Positions 11,710 through 22,244 of a stretch of 64,000 nucleotides of DNA are shown here, piece after piece. This DNA comes from Manduca sexta (taxonomy: Eukaryota > Arthropoda > Insecta > Lepidoptera > Sphingidae). The stretch is taken from contig NC_051140.1 in NCBI RefSeq assembly GCF_014839805.1, forward strand, positions 9,011,826-9,075,825. Direction: 5' to 3'. How positions within the stretch are numbered: position 1 is the stretch's first letter; each line of letters starts with the position of its first letter. The translations under genes and the position numbers were made by a program. Under the pieces are notes generated by a model, which saw only the letters and a list, made by a program, of their open reading frames with translations, was not told the origin of the DNA and did not search any database.

Positions 11710-12690
11710 TCAAATTGAAGAGAAATTTGAGGCTAATAAATCAGCTTTTTCAACATTATTACTTAAATTTACTGGTCGACAATAAAAGTTTTTAAATGTC
11801 TGGGCATTCTTCCAATTTCCTCTATTAAGTATTTCTTCAATGGGCATCTGTTCAAGCCATCCTCTAGAAGCAACTGCTGATCTTATACTACCCGGAGTAG
11901 CTTCTATATCAACCAATTTGAAAATAGACCTTATCCATCCTGCAATAATAGTTCTTGTGGCCGGCTTAATTATCCCCTTTACAGATATAAATAAATCATC
12001 TAGTTGTTTTTCAGACCGTCTGCTCTCAGAAATTTGGATCAATTTTTCGATATGAAAAACTGGACAAATTGTAGAGTCAGGATGCCTTAATAGACGCCAG
12101 CCGGACTGTTGAAGTGAGGCTGAGTCCGTCTTGGAACCAAATATTGGCCATAAAATTATCTCATTATTCTTTAAGATAAAATGTTCTTGTGAGATCTTCA
12201 AAAGGGTTAAGTCATGTAATCTGCGGCCAGATGATAAGAGTAATATTAAAGCTGTTCTTCTGGATATATCAAAAAGTGTAAATTTGTTAGGTGTAGATTT
12301 TAACCAGTTAAAAAGTAGTTGAATATCCCATATTGGTTGTTTTCTAGGCTTTGGTTTTGCTAATGCAATTGCTCTTAAAATTTGCTGTACATAAAAGTTA
12401 GAAGTTAACTTCTCCTCCTTGTTGGCATAATATGTAGAAATGGCAGATTTGTGTAACAAAATTGTATTGTATGACAAGTTTTTCTCTAAATGAAGACTAG
12501 CTAAAAATCTAGCTACATCATTACTACAAGGTGATCTGTGGTTAATATTTTTTGTTTTGCACCACAAAATCCATCTCCGAATAGGAGGGCCATATGTTAG
12601 GAGCGTAGATTCTCTCCAACTTGCTGATAATAATTTCTTTTCTTCTTCATTCCAGTGAGCTACCTGCTTTTGCCACCCCCAACTTTCCAT
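11710..12690 (-). CDS. DIRS tyrosine recombinase (integrase), about 326 aa
   Basis: This would cut and join the circular DNA copy of the element into the genome. Counting from the ATG at 12690: an N-terminal core-binding-like region (residues 10-110, with STLLTYGPPIRRWILWC), then a catalytic domain with SSGRRLHDLTLL (arginine 156 or 157), a lysine near 187, TPGSIRSAVASRGW (arginine 270), GNW at 291-293 and the nucleophile candidate Tyr303 in TFKNFYCRP. The usual HxxR box reads GSIR, so the histidine is not visible. The frame stays open far upstream, to 14523, but that part lies opposite the RT reading frame and looks like a shadow, so I chose the ATG at 12690, which overlaps the RT ORF end by 31 bp. 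The true start could differ, or use frameshifting. Confidence 0.87.
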   Translation of the reverse strand: MESWGWQKQVAHWNEEEKKLLSASWRESTLLTYGPPIRRWILWCKTKNINHRSPCSNDVARFLASLHLEKNLSYNTILLHKSAISTYYANKEEKLTSNFYVQQILRAIALAKPKPRKQPIWDIQLLFNWLKSTPNKFTLFDISRRTALILLLSSGRRLHDLTLLKISQEHFILKNNEIILWPIFGSKTDSASLQQSGWRLLRHPDSTICPVFHIEKLIQISESRRSEKQLDDLFISVKGIIKPATRTIIAGWIRSIFKLVDIEATPGSIRSAVASRGWLEQMPIEEILNRGNWKNAQTFKNFYCRPVNLSNNVEKADLLASNFSSI

Positions 12691-14585
12691 GCTAGAAAAG
12701 TCAATTCCTTCGTTTGTGGGGGAGGTAGACCTGTTGACAGGTCTATTAGATTGTTCTCTAAGTTCGGTATTGGCAATGGTGTTGTCAGAGCTCTTGATTT
12801 CAGGTCTGGTAGCCAATAGCATTGAGTCCACATTGGTGCTATTATTATGTAACATCCCCTGGCTTGGTTGAGATGTGCTAGGACTTGGGGGATGAGATTC
12901 GGTGGAGGGAATACCCAGGCTAGATTCCACTCCCACTGGTGGCTGAAGGCGTCGTAGTATTCTGCACAGCCATCTCTTGAGTCTAAGGTTACATACCTTG
13001 ATACTACCGCGCTTTTTTCTGAAGCGAACAAGTCTATGTCTGGGATGCCCCACTTTAGAAATATTGCCTCCGTGGCTTGTGGTAAGAGGTGCCACTCTGG
13101 TAGTGTCCGTCCTCTTGACAATCGGTCTGCTATCCCGTTTAACTTTCCTGGAAGATAGGCTGCCGATAGAGTCACATTGAGGTGATAAGTTAGACTGAGA
13201 AGTTTGGTGGCCAGAGTTAAGAGCGCTACTGATCTTGTTCCGCCCTCGTTTCTTATATAAGCCACTAAGGTTCGATTGTCCGTCTGAACCAAAATGTGAG
13301 CATCTTTTAGCATGTCCTTGTATCTCCTTATTGCACCATACACAGCATATAGCTCCTTGAGATTTGAATGCCATACTCTCTGATCTGGAGTCCATTGTCC
13401 TGCCAGATAAAATCGGTCCAGATGTGCTCCCCAGCCCGCATCCGCTGCGTCTGTGGTGAGAAAGTACCTTATCGGTTTCTTGTGTAGGGAGGTGCCATTT
13501 TTGTTTATGGAGCTTCTCCACCACTGCAGCTCCAAGGAGGCTAGTAGTGGGAAAGGCTTCCTTTCTCTCGGCCTGTTGTGAGTAAAGCGCCTGAGAAATA
13601 TCTGTAGCCTCCGACAATGCAGTCTGCCTGCCCTGACTGTGAAACTTGCAAAGTTTAACATTCCTAGTACTTTTTGCAGTTCGTTTAGGGTGCAATGGCC
13701 CTTCTTTAGAAGTGTTATTAGTGTTTGGTTTATTTTCAATGTCTTCTTTACTGGTAGTTTCATCATCATGTTTCTTGTATCCCAAAGTAGACCTAGGTAT
13801 TCTAACTTTTGAGTAGGCTCTGTTATAGATTTTTGGTAGTTTATATGCCAACCCAGGGTTTCCAGGATGCCCAGCGTCTCCGAAACCTGGGCAACTAACC
13901 TGGATCGGTCCTGGTTGACTAAAAGGTAATCGTCTAGGTATACTAGAACACGAATGCCTCTGGCCCGAAGGATCTCCGCGATCCAGTTCGATATGGCCGC
14001 AAAGGTCCTGGGGGCGGAAGACAGGCCAAAGGGCAGTGCTGTCAGTTGCAAGATTTCGCCATCGTAAATAATACGGAGGTACCTGCGGTGAGCCTCCGAA
14101 ATTGGTAAGTGAAAATATGCCTGGTGGATGTCTATCTTCACAAGCCAGTCCTGATCTTGCAGGAATTCTTTGACTGTTACTTGAGAAACCAGCTGAAAAT
14201 GTCGAGTTGAAACAAAGGTGTTCAAGTTCCTTAAATGGAATATTGGTCTTAGAGAGCCATCTGATTTTTTCACTAAAAACATTTTTGAATGGAACCCAGC
14301 AAGTGCGCATGTTGGTCTCTCTAACACTCTCTGCTCCTTTAATTTGCTTATCATCTTGGTCATAGTCAGAGAAACTTTTGTTGAGTATGCCTTCATTATC
14401 TGGTGGTTTGGTATAGCCAGTGAAGGTTTCCTGATGAATGGTATGCGGCAATTTGTTATTGTTTTTAATATGAATTGGTTGGCTTTGAATTGAACCCATG
14501 ACTTCACATGTTCTCTCAAACAACCCGCTCGGAAAATTATGTGATTGTCATTTTTGTGCACCCTGACTAGTGCGGGTGTTTCCAC
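12660..14585 (-). CDS. DIRS reverse transcriptase / RNase H polyprotein, 641 aa
   Basis: This copies element RNA into DNA. The reverse transcriptase core spans about residues 95-275: FLVKKSDGSLRPIFHLRNLN, DIHQAYFHLPI, LPFGLSSAPRTF (184-195) and the catalytic YLDD at 217-220. RNase H follows with TTDAADAGWG (377-386), LKELYAV (409-415), QTDNRTLVAYI (434-444) and LPGKLNGIADRLSR (478-491), showing the acidic catalytic residues. The tail has DLFAS (519-523), DAFSHQW, VFPPPNLIPQVL (558-569) and IIAPMW, a conserved region after RNase H in DIRS proteins often linked to a Dam-like methyltransferase domain. It starts inside the end of the gag-like ORF (38-bp overlap) and ends inside the recombinase ORF. 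No stop or frameshift is seen. Confidence 0.93.
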   Translation of the reverse strand: METPALVRVHKNDNHIIFRAGCLREHVKSWVQFKANQFILKTITNCRIPFIRKPSLAIPNHQIMKAYSTKVSLTMTKMISKLKEQRVLERPTCALAGFHSKMFLVKKSDGSLRPIFHLRNLNTFVSTRHFQLVSQVTVKEFLQDQDWLVKIDIHQAYFHLPISEAHRRYLRIIYDGEILQLTALPFGLSSAPRTFAAISNWIAEILRARGIRVLVYLDDYLLVNQDRSRLVAQVSETLGILETLGWHINYQKSITEPTQKLEYLGLLWDTRNMMMKLPVKKTLKINQTLITLLKKGHCTLNELQKVLGMLNFASFTVRAGRLHCRRLQIFLRRFTHNRPRERKPFPLLASLELQWWRSSINKNGTSLHKKPIRYFLTTDAADAGWGAHLDRFYLAGQWTPDQRVWHSNLKELYAVYGAIRRYKDMLKDAHILVQTDNRTLVAYIRNEGGTRSVALLTLATKLLSLTYHLNVTLSAAYLPGKLNGIADRLSRGRTLPEWHLLPQATEAIFLKWGIPDIDLFASEKSAVVSRYVTLDSRDGCAEYYDAFSHQWEWNLAWVFPPPNLIPQVLAHLNQARGCYIIIAPMWTQCYWLPDLKSRALTTPLPIPNLENNLIDLSTGLPPPQTKELTFLAWKVGGGKSR

Positions 14586-15726
14586 GAAAGGGCTGATTTC
14601 TCTTTGGGTTAGTCTTATGAGTAACCTGCTTTTTATTCACCCTATTGCTTTGGTGAACTGGCCGACCTTCTTTATTGTGGTCATATCTCTTATTAGAAAT
14701 AAATGTTGACTGGGGCTTGTGAGTTTGTGAGGTTCCCGGAGTGGAGGCCTGTTTAACATAAGTTGGTGTGTTCAACCAAACCTGAGTTCCCCCAAGAGAC
14801 TTTATAATTGGTGCTAAGGCCTCTCGACTAAACAGATATTCAGAACAAGGTGGTACACTTTTTAGTGTAGCTTTTAAATTTGTATTTGTGATTTGCTTCA
14901 ATAATTGATCACGACGGATCTCCACACATTCAGCCCTCTTGCCACAAATTATTTGCATTGTAAGTTCAGAATTTTTATAAACAGGTGATCCGGGACCAAA
15001 GGTTTGAGTCATTTGATTATATAAGTTAGTCGGTGTAACTTCCAGTGGGTTATTTGAAGCCCAATTTAATAAGTCCTGTAACCCACTTTGCATCATTTGT
15101 CTTTGCTCTAAAACAGTATTTGAAAGACCCGCTAGTACTTGCTCCGTAGAGGCCAAATTGTCTTTTGCCGGGCATAAGTGACAAAGCTCTTCATTTACTT
15201 TTAAAGCTGTGAAACCCGGCGTGGCAATAACTGTCCTTAACGGTTTCTTATATCTAATACCCTTCCAAGCTGGAGTACCAAACTGTTGAAGGCGAATTAA
15301 ATCCTTAAGTCGTTCCGTATTAGCCGGTGGAATGATTTTGTTTTCATCAAAAGCTGTGTTTAAATCTCCTAATTCAATGTTTAGAGTACTGGAAGGACTT
15401 GGCATTTCAAGAAAGTTCGATGTCTGAATTCTAGTCGGACTACTCCGCGTATTCCATGCCTCTAGGTATTGAGATATGTAGCTAACTTGCGATATTAAGG
15501 AATCAATACGCGGGTCATTATATTCAGTTTGCATACCTGAATATTGTGATTGCAGCGAAGACTGCCGAGGACGCTTATTTGGAGGCGACGAAGCTATACC
15601 CTCTTCCTCGGAGTCCGACGAAGTATCGCTCGACGACATTGCGATCTCTGGTGTAATCAAACGATTCGCGGCTTCCCGCGGACTATTTGAAACTTGTTGA
15701 ACGTTTTCAACATTTTCGTCAGCCAT
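14548..15726 (-). CDS. Gag-like ORF1 of the DIRS-type element, 392 aa
   Basis: First ORF of the element, starting at ATG 15726, about 80 bp inside the right inverted repeat. The N terminus is rich in serine and acid (SSSDTSSDSEEEG near residue 31) followed by PPNKRPRQ, which resembles a nuclear localisation signal. The middle holds TPGFTALKVNEELCHLCP and a helical, polar region. The tail is rich in lysine, arginine and asparagine (RVNKKQVTHKTNPKRNQ), fitting nucleic-acid binding without a CCHC knuckle. The position and composition suggest a structural particle or RNA-binding protein. This assignment rests mainly on context, since gag proteins of this group diverge quickly. Confidence 0.82.
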   Translation of the reverse strand: MADENVENVQQVSNSPREAANRLITPEIAMSSSDTSSDSEEEGIASSPPNKRPRQSSLQSQYSGMQTEYNDPRIDSLISQVSYISQYLEAWNTRSSPTRIQTSNFLEMPSPSSTLNIELGDLNTAFDENKIIPPANTERLKDLIRLQQFGTPAWKGIRYKKPLRTVIATPGFTALKVNEELCHLCPAKDNLASTEQVLAGLSNTVLEQRQMMQSGLQDLLNWASNNPLEVTPTNLYNQMTQTFGPGSPVYKNSELTMQIICGKRAECVEIRRDQLLKQITNTNLKATLKSVPPCSEYLFSREALAPIIKSLGGTQVWLNTPTYVKQASTPGTSQTHKPQSTFISNKRYDHNKEGRPVHQSNRVNKKQVTHKTNPKRNQPFRGNTRTSQGAQK

Positions 15727-15806
15727 TTTAACACTTTTAACTAGTTTTAATAACTCTTTAAATAGTTACAAGAATTTTCGACGGTTACGCGGCAAAATTC
15801 ACAAAC

Positions 15807-15981
15807 GCTATGGTCTATACGTCAGAACCACAGACTATGTTAGCGCCACTTGACAGTGACAGCGCTCCTTCCTGGTGAGATTATCTAAGGTTACCATAGA
15901 GCATCCGGTAAGATTTTATATATTTTCTTATTATTAGCAAGGATTCACAGACTGCTTCTTCATCTCAACGCTGTGTGTTTT
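15807..15981 (-). repeat. Right inverted terminal repeat of the DIRS-type element
   Basis: 175 bp, reverse complement of 11051-11225 with no difference noticed. It lies upstream of the gag-like ORF on the transcribed strand, so promoter elements are expected here; none was identified with confidence. Confidence 0.93.
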
Positions 15982-16180
15982 ATAAAGACACATAATATTT
16001 GATAAAGGTCCGTATTTTGTGTAAATATTAAATCCGACCCTCAAAGGGCAGCAATCTCAGATTTAAATGCTCTGTTGAACATAAAATCCACAACAAACGG
16101 TACCGAGTACATTTTGCTATGGGTTTTTATTATTTTAAAGTTGTTTTACAGTTGTCGAGTAATTTATAAAGCTTAAATTC

Positions 16181-16538
16181 ATATAAAAATACTATAATAA
16201 TAATAATATCAGCCCTGTATTATATACTTGCCCACTGCTGAGCACGGGCCTCCTCTAATACTGAGAGGGATTAGGCCTTAGTCCACCACGTTGGCCTAGT
16301 GCGGATTGGTAGACTTCACACACCTTCGAAATTCCTATAGAGAACTTCTCAGATGTGCAGGTTTCCTCACGATGTTTTCCTTCACCGTTAAAGCGAACGA
16401 TAAATTCACAAAGAATACACACATGATTTTTTAGAAAAGTCAGAGGTGTGTGCCCTTGGGATTTGAACCTGCGGACATTCGTCTCGGCAGTCCGTTCTAC
16501 ACCCAACTAGGCTATTGCCGCTTATATAAAAATACTAT
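16181..16538 (-). mobile_element. Full-length SINE (family 1) with 15-bp target-site duplication
   Basis: The SINE body is 16196-16523. On the minus strand it starts GCGGCAATAGCCTAGTTGGG (A box), has GGTTCAAATCC as B box about 45 bases on, and ends CAGGGCTGAT followed by an ATT-repeat tail. The 15-bp direct repeat ATATAAAAATACTAT flanks it at 16181-16195 and 16524-16538 with no mismatch. An internal RNA polymerase III promoter and a duplication of this length fit retroposition by LINE machinery. Confidence 0.92.
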
Positions 16539-16564
16539 GGCGGCTAAAAATTATGTAAGAGAAT

Positions 16565-16808
16565 GCATTGGTGGCGTAATTGTATTATGTTACGACTGCA
16601 GTGCTGAGGTCTCGTGTTCGCTCCCCGGGTTGAGCAAAGTGATGTTAGTTTTTTCTACTCAGTAATAGCCCGGAATCTAAAATTTGTCCGTAATATATAT
16701 AGCTATAGGCTCGCCCTCTGTCACATCATGGGACACGGCGAAAACTGCACCAGTAACGTCTCTGCCTACCCGTTCAGGGATAGAAGGCGTTAGTGTGTAC
16801 TGAGTTTA
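16565..16808 (+). mobile_element. tRNA-derived SINE (family 2)
   Basis: It begins near TTGGTGGCGTAATTGTATTA (A-box-like), then CTGCAGTGCTGAGGTCTCGT and GTTCGCTCCCCGGG (B-box-like), and ends past AGGCTCGCCCTCTGTCACAT, CTGCCTACCCGTTCAGGGAT and a GTGTGTACT tail. The family is shared with the copies at 1, 41984 and 49881. It lies 26 bp beyond the family 1 SINE duplication. Confidence 0.75.
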
Positions 16809-17368
16809 AATACTTATTTTTTCATATCTCAACAAAATATTTTTCTATCTTATGCCTACTAATCTAAACGACACTAGACTAAAATGCTAGCGTAGTCTGA
16901 ACTGAATAATAAGCCTTTCTACTCCGCTGACGGCTTGGTAATTCACTGGCCGCGGCTATTGTCTTTGCAACAGCTTGCTTACTATTTTAATATGGCACAT
17001 GTTCTCAAGGCAAAAAATCTCGCCCGAAGAACTGGCATTTACAGTAGTAGGTCAGGTAAAAATGCACCGGCTATGTCGTATAAAAGTTTTAAATCTTAGA
17101 CTATGTGATATTTTAATACTTAAAACTCAAACTACGACGAACTTATGTAATAAAACTGAATAAACATTGAATCTGTGCTCCAATCGAAGCTACGCCAAAT
17201 AAATGCTGAGGAATAAATGAAGAATGTCTTTAAATTATGAACAGCTTATTCATCAAATATGCCTCCCATACTCACCTACATCAAACCCGTGTCAACAAAT
17301 TTTATGGCATGCCAACGTTCCATAAATGTGCCTGTCAATTCTTTTTATTGCACGCCAAGGGAAGAATT

Positions 17369-17422
17369 CAAAGATTTGATCTCTTTGAATTATATATAAT
17401 ATTCAAAGAGATCAAATCTTTG
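17369..17422. repeat. Perfect 22-bp inverted repeat with 10-bp spacer
   Basis: Arms 17369-17390 (starting CAAAGATTTGATCTC) and 17401-17422 are exact reverse complements, separated by TATATATAAT. Transcribed, it would form a strong hairpin. No gene or element boundary was seen around it. Confidence 0.85.
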
Positions 17423-20400
17423 TAGTCTTCCGTATGTAATTCCAAAGCGGTATATAATAATGCTATGAATTACAAGTAAAAGAAGCGTATAAATGCCTAT
17501 TTACGTTAATTCGTGCGTATCTTGTTTATTGTCATTTATATCAATTCTTGACAATATTTTTTTGTTACCATCCTAATACTTGAACCGACCGCATATCTAA
17601 GTTTAATGTCAAAAAATCTATTGTAAATTATATTAGTCATTGGCAAATATTTGGTACACTACCTAAGACTAAAGTGTTAACATCAGCAATATTTATTGAA
17701 ATATTTTTGACAAATAAATTAAAATAAAGAAATTTAAACAGAAATTTTAAACATTATACTTACCTATGCTTACGTAAGCACGGGAGAGGCGTGTGACAAA
17801 TTTGCTTACTTTTGCTGACAAGGGGGGTAAGGTTGAAATACAAAAATTCTGCTTACGTAATACTTGAACAGCTCTTAATGATCTTTTTCTACATTCAATT
17901 AGTAACTCGCCACCTGCATTTTTCCATGTACAGTGAGATCGCTAACGACTTTGTATCGTGAACAATTACGATCGGAACTAGAAAGTTGTTTGTTTTCTTC
18001 GATGATTGCTGCGAATATAATGTAAAAATATTCCATGACGGAACAGAATCGTAGCTGTAACATGATAAAATACCAAAGAATATGTTTTACTTACTCGGTG
18101 TTTATAAAACAATATCTATTTTTTCATATATTTGGTAGAGTATTTTTACAATTATCACGTTAATATTGTACCGATGTACATGGAATATTTAGATATATTA
18201 ATCTGATTTCTAAGTATGGTCATGGAATAAATAAATATAATTTATAGTACATATAATTTGTAAATATTTGAATATTTTCATCAGAGGATAAAAAATATTT
18301 AAAAGTGGGTACTATACGAGTTTAACGTTCGTTGCGCAAAGCTTTTAGTTTTGCTAATATAATTTATGCGTCGACATGCCCCGGATTTTATTATTCGAAT
18401 ATATTTTGGTGGCTCTTCATGATAGCCTTAATATGACGAATGTGACCGACGACATGTGAACCTTGTTAAGGTGAAATGTGTCATAATAATCATAGTTTTA
18501 AATATAAGGTTCATTATATTTGTTTCGACTTATGAAGGTCATTTTTTTAATTGGAATTCGTTTAAGTTTTATTATTATAATAAAATAATATAATCAAACC
18601 ATTTACGCACTTCGAAAACAAGAACACTCTTAGCAAATATTAACTATAAATTACCGCTTTAACGAACATATTACAATAATAAGATCGTCATCATCGGCAT
18701 ATAATAACAGTCCACAATTGGACATAGGCTTCCAATGCGTGCCACTTTACCCTGTCTAGTTTGTCGCATCCAGAAATAAAAGTAAGCTAGTTTTAAATAA
18801 TATTCTTTCTCATTGAAATACAACTATTATTTCAATTCAAACTATTTACAATGTCTAACATTCGCGTAAACATAAGAAATCAATGTTCTTTCTCGATACT
18901 ATTATCTGCTTATGTAAAACTACTTAAACTCACTAGAGTCTCAAACTGTCGCAATAAAATTTAAAATACAACATCGAAGTCAATATGTTAATCCGTAATA
19001 AGAACTTGTGAAATATCGCAAATCGAAATGAAGGCAGGCGGAAAATCCGTCAACATAAAACTTCAATGACGTACGTATTCGACTCGGCAAATTGCTTGTA
19101 GCTGTTTGTACGAAGAGGCTTGCCAAGAAAAAAACGCATTCGTTTTACGATTTTGTCAATGGTGGACGTGTTACAGTAAAATATGTAAAATTCAGTAACG
19201 ATAGGTTTATAAATAGATATATTTTCCGACATTTAAAAAATATAGCATAAACTTTTATGCTATATATATTGCAATCACATCTGAGTTATCGTAAATTTTA
19301 TTTTATTAGGTTATTATTGCGAATTAGTATCCAAAATAAATTAAAATATTTTCTTAAGCGTTCTTAGCCTCATAACAATTACGCACACCAAATACCAAAA
19401 TATCGCACGCCAGGGTAACTTATTCCTGTTGCTTTCCAAGTTCTGAGTAGAGGCGGATAGCTTATTGTGTTCAATAGCCGCACTATCATATATATGATAA
19501 AATTCACACCTAAAATGGATTACTCAAATCCTCGTTTTGCGGCGCACGAACACGGCGAGCGTAACTGTCGCGCGTAATTGATACGAGGCTTACGTTCAAA
19601 TATTACTCTATTAACTAGAAAAAGCAGCCTCAATAAAAAATATAAAATATATCCCTTTAGTAATCATTGTTCATGCGACTCAGAGTACAATTTCACAAAT
19701 TTTGTGATGACGTAACCACAATTCAGCAGAACGTCGTTTGTCATCACAAACTCTAATATTTATTTTGTATCATGGCGCGGCCCTTAGCAATACAAACTTG
19801 TTTTATTCTACTTTTGCTGTAACAACAGCTGCAGCGGAGAGAAAGAATTAATTCCAAGCCGCGCCTACGTCATTTTGAATTCCTTTTTCTATTTCTTGAT
19901 GACGTTATGAATATATTACTTTGGTATTGGTGACGGCTGTAATTCAGTACAAGTGCTAGCCACCGAGGGCTGATTATTTTTGACGGGCGCCACAAACAAC
20001 ATCACCACATTTCAATAAAGTATCAATGTTAACAAACTGCGATCATCGACTTAATTCTGTTAAAGTAAGTAAAAGGCAGAACAAGGCTAATCAATTGTCC
20101 AGAGCCTGCAGCGTGATACAGAGGGCAGGGCAATATAAATAAGCCAATGTCCCTAAAGGCTTCTCCGCACAATCGTCGTAGAGCGTAAATATTTTATACC
20201 CAGCCATGGCTGCGCTTTAGCATGATTCACAGGCTATAGAATAATACATCTACATCTTATCCAAGATTGTGATTCCGATATGGAGCCGATATTGCGTCCT
20301 CGATATGACGTCTTGTAAATAATACATCACTTACACACTGACACCTTTGGTTGACACTAGTTTTAAAGAGATATTTGGGAATTTTGTTTCGTTGTAGTGT

Positions 20401-21463
20401 ATTTCTACAAAAGCGTATTTAATCTATCGCTGTGTAAGCAAATTGTAATAATTTCTCCATAGAGGATATCCGAGATATTAATAAATGCATTTTTTTTATA
20501 TTTCATATAGAATCTGGTAACTATAACAAATATACATATAATCCCCACATAATTCTATTTGAACTTCATATTGTGAGTTATCGTTGATATAATATTATTA
20601 AACATAGAATTCTCTTAAGTCCAGAAACATTTCACTTTTAAAGATCTCTGTAATTTACGAAGCAATAAGTATATACAATGCAAGTAAGTATGGCAACACT
20701 AACCTCTACATCATTTCATCGAGATAAAATTAAACGTACTTCAAGGAAACTTGAAAAACTTATCAATATATTCACTGACGAAAATATTCAGCACCACAAT
20801 ACTTTTAAAAATGGATGAAGTTGGATAAATTTTTTTTCGAACTTATTAATGAAATAATTTTCTGTTTTTTGGACAATTATCGTCCTATTTTCCTAATATC
20901 AGTAGAGACGACGCGTAGACGCATATAAGATTCATCTAAACTACGAGTTTACAAAAATATTGGCTTAGAGGGTTATGCAAACATTGCACACTAGCACCAT
21001 TACGTGTATTTAAAAATAGATCTAAAAACATGACCTGAATACTTTAATTTCTATTTAAATATAAAAGTGTTTTACAATGATTCATTAAACAAACACAAAG
21101 CGCAATTTTCAATTGCATTAGCGACATTGATCGACCGCACGCCGCTCGGCCACCGTTTACATTTGAAATATCAACGTATCAAATTAATTTAACTACGGAT
21201 TGCGCGACACGTGTAAATTTTAATCCATTATAAACACTATTAATTCGTGCGATATTAATTTTGTTTCGTATATTTCATATTGAAATTGGAAACTTCGGTT
21301 GTATTGTTCCTAATTTAGAATATTATAGAGTCTGAACTGAGTCGAAACTGAAAACGTTTCGACACTGACAACTTTATGTAATATTTGTAATATTTTTCAT
21401 TGATTATACTTCTATTCGTCATAGCGTGATGTTATAGTAGTAATCATAGTAGTTATACGCCTG
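17423..21463. other. Intergenic, no supported gene
   Basis: AT-rich sequence without convincing exons. A fragment at 18700-18770 (CAGTCCACAATTGGACATAGG onward) resembles the 3' region of dispersed lepidopteran non-LTR elements. The rest shows no feature I can name. Confidence 0.5.
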
Positions 21464-21718
21464 TATTCATAAACGTTACTTATCTAAGGACGAAGCATTG
21501 CTGTGATAATAAGTCTGTTTCTCAGCTTTGTTTGTTTGACAGCTTGCTGTTTGTTCAGCTTTGTTTATCTGACAGCCAACTAGATTAAAGGTGTATCTCA
21601 ATATTAGCCAATCACAACGGCCCTATGTCTACGCACTGTGAAGGCTGCCGTGCCGTCAGCACTGAGAACAGACTTATTATCACAGCAATGCTCCGTCCTG
21701 AGATAAATAACGTATATA
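21464..21718. mobile_element. MITE with roughly 55-bp terminal inverted repeats, copy 1
   Basis: It starts TATTCATAAACGTTACTTAT and continues AAGGACGAAGCATTGCTGTG. The right end, from GACTTATTATCACAGCAATG to CTCCGTCC and GATAAATAACGTATA, is its imperfect reverse complement. The interior matches the copy at 44663-44883 (block from AGATTAAAGTTG-like to TATGTCTACGCACTG). This copy has an additional internal partial duplication of CAGCTTTGTTTRTYTGACAGC. No transposase is encoded. Confidence 0.85.
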
Positions 21719-22244
21719 ATATCGGACGTAAGTCTATAATGTTCCTCGATAATTGGGCTATCCATAACTAAAATAATTTTTCAATCCGATCCAGTAGTTC
21801 CTGAGATTAGCGCGTTCAAACAAACAAACGCTTTACCTTTATATAATAAGTATAGATTCGAACAATGACGTGTTAATGTTATAAATTTTTTATCTATTTT
21901 ATTGCACATAAACGAAAAAAGCTTAACATTATTCTATTAAAGAATTCTAATGCATGGCAATCCGCTACATTTTAGACTATATAATACTACATTTAATCAA
22001 GATTTTCAGTAAATATAATACATGGATGTTTGCTATTACATGAAATCCTTGTTTGATCAAGCATTAAGAATAAATTCTTTCTGCTTACTGTCACTGATTA
22101 CTTCTATATTACCCCTCTATAGTTTCAAACTAAATATAATTTGCACAAAAATAACTGCTAACAAAGTATAATTGTTGCTGTAAATAAAGCCTTAAATATT
22201 TCGTTTAATTCTTATAATTTCTTACAATTCCCAATTTTTTTAAG

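Larger units (their letters stand above)
11004..15999 (-). mobile_element. DIRS-type tyrosine-recombinase retrotransposon, apparently intact
   Basis: On the minus strand the order is right inverted repeat, gag-like ORF (15726-14548), RT/RNase H ORF (14585-12660), tyrosine recombinase ORF (to 11710), internal complementary region (11252-11350), left inverted repeat. Both ends carry AATATT (11004-11009 and 15994-15999), and the same hexamer marks the centre of the internal complementary region. There is no obvious target-site duplication. This is the hallmark architecture of DIRS retrotransposons, which replicate through a circular DNA and insert by tyrosine recombinase instead of DDE integrase. 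All three frames are open and the long inverted repeats look identical, so the insertion appears recent. The boundaries come from the internal complementary region and could shift by a few bases. Confidence 0.93.

Noticed and set aside
12690..14523. Long upstream extension of the recombinase frame (to 937 aa)
   Set aside because: It lies opposite the well-supported RT/RNase H frame and its translation is low-complexity serine/arginine/glutamine-rich without domains, so it is a shadow of that ORF. Only the part from about 12690 shows recombinase motifs.
16440..16525. Possible tRNA gene (good A and B boxes)
   Set aside because: The boxes belong to a SINE head, with a SINE body, ATT tail and target-site duplication around it; the cloverleaf stems are not complete.
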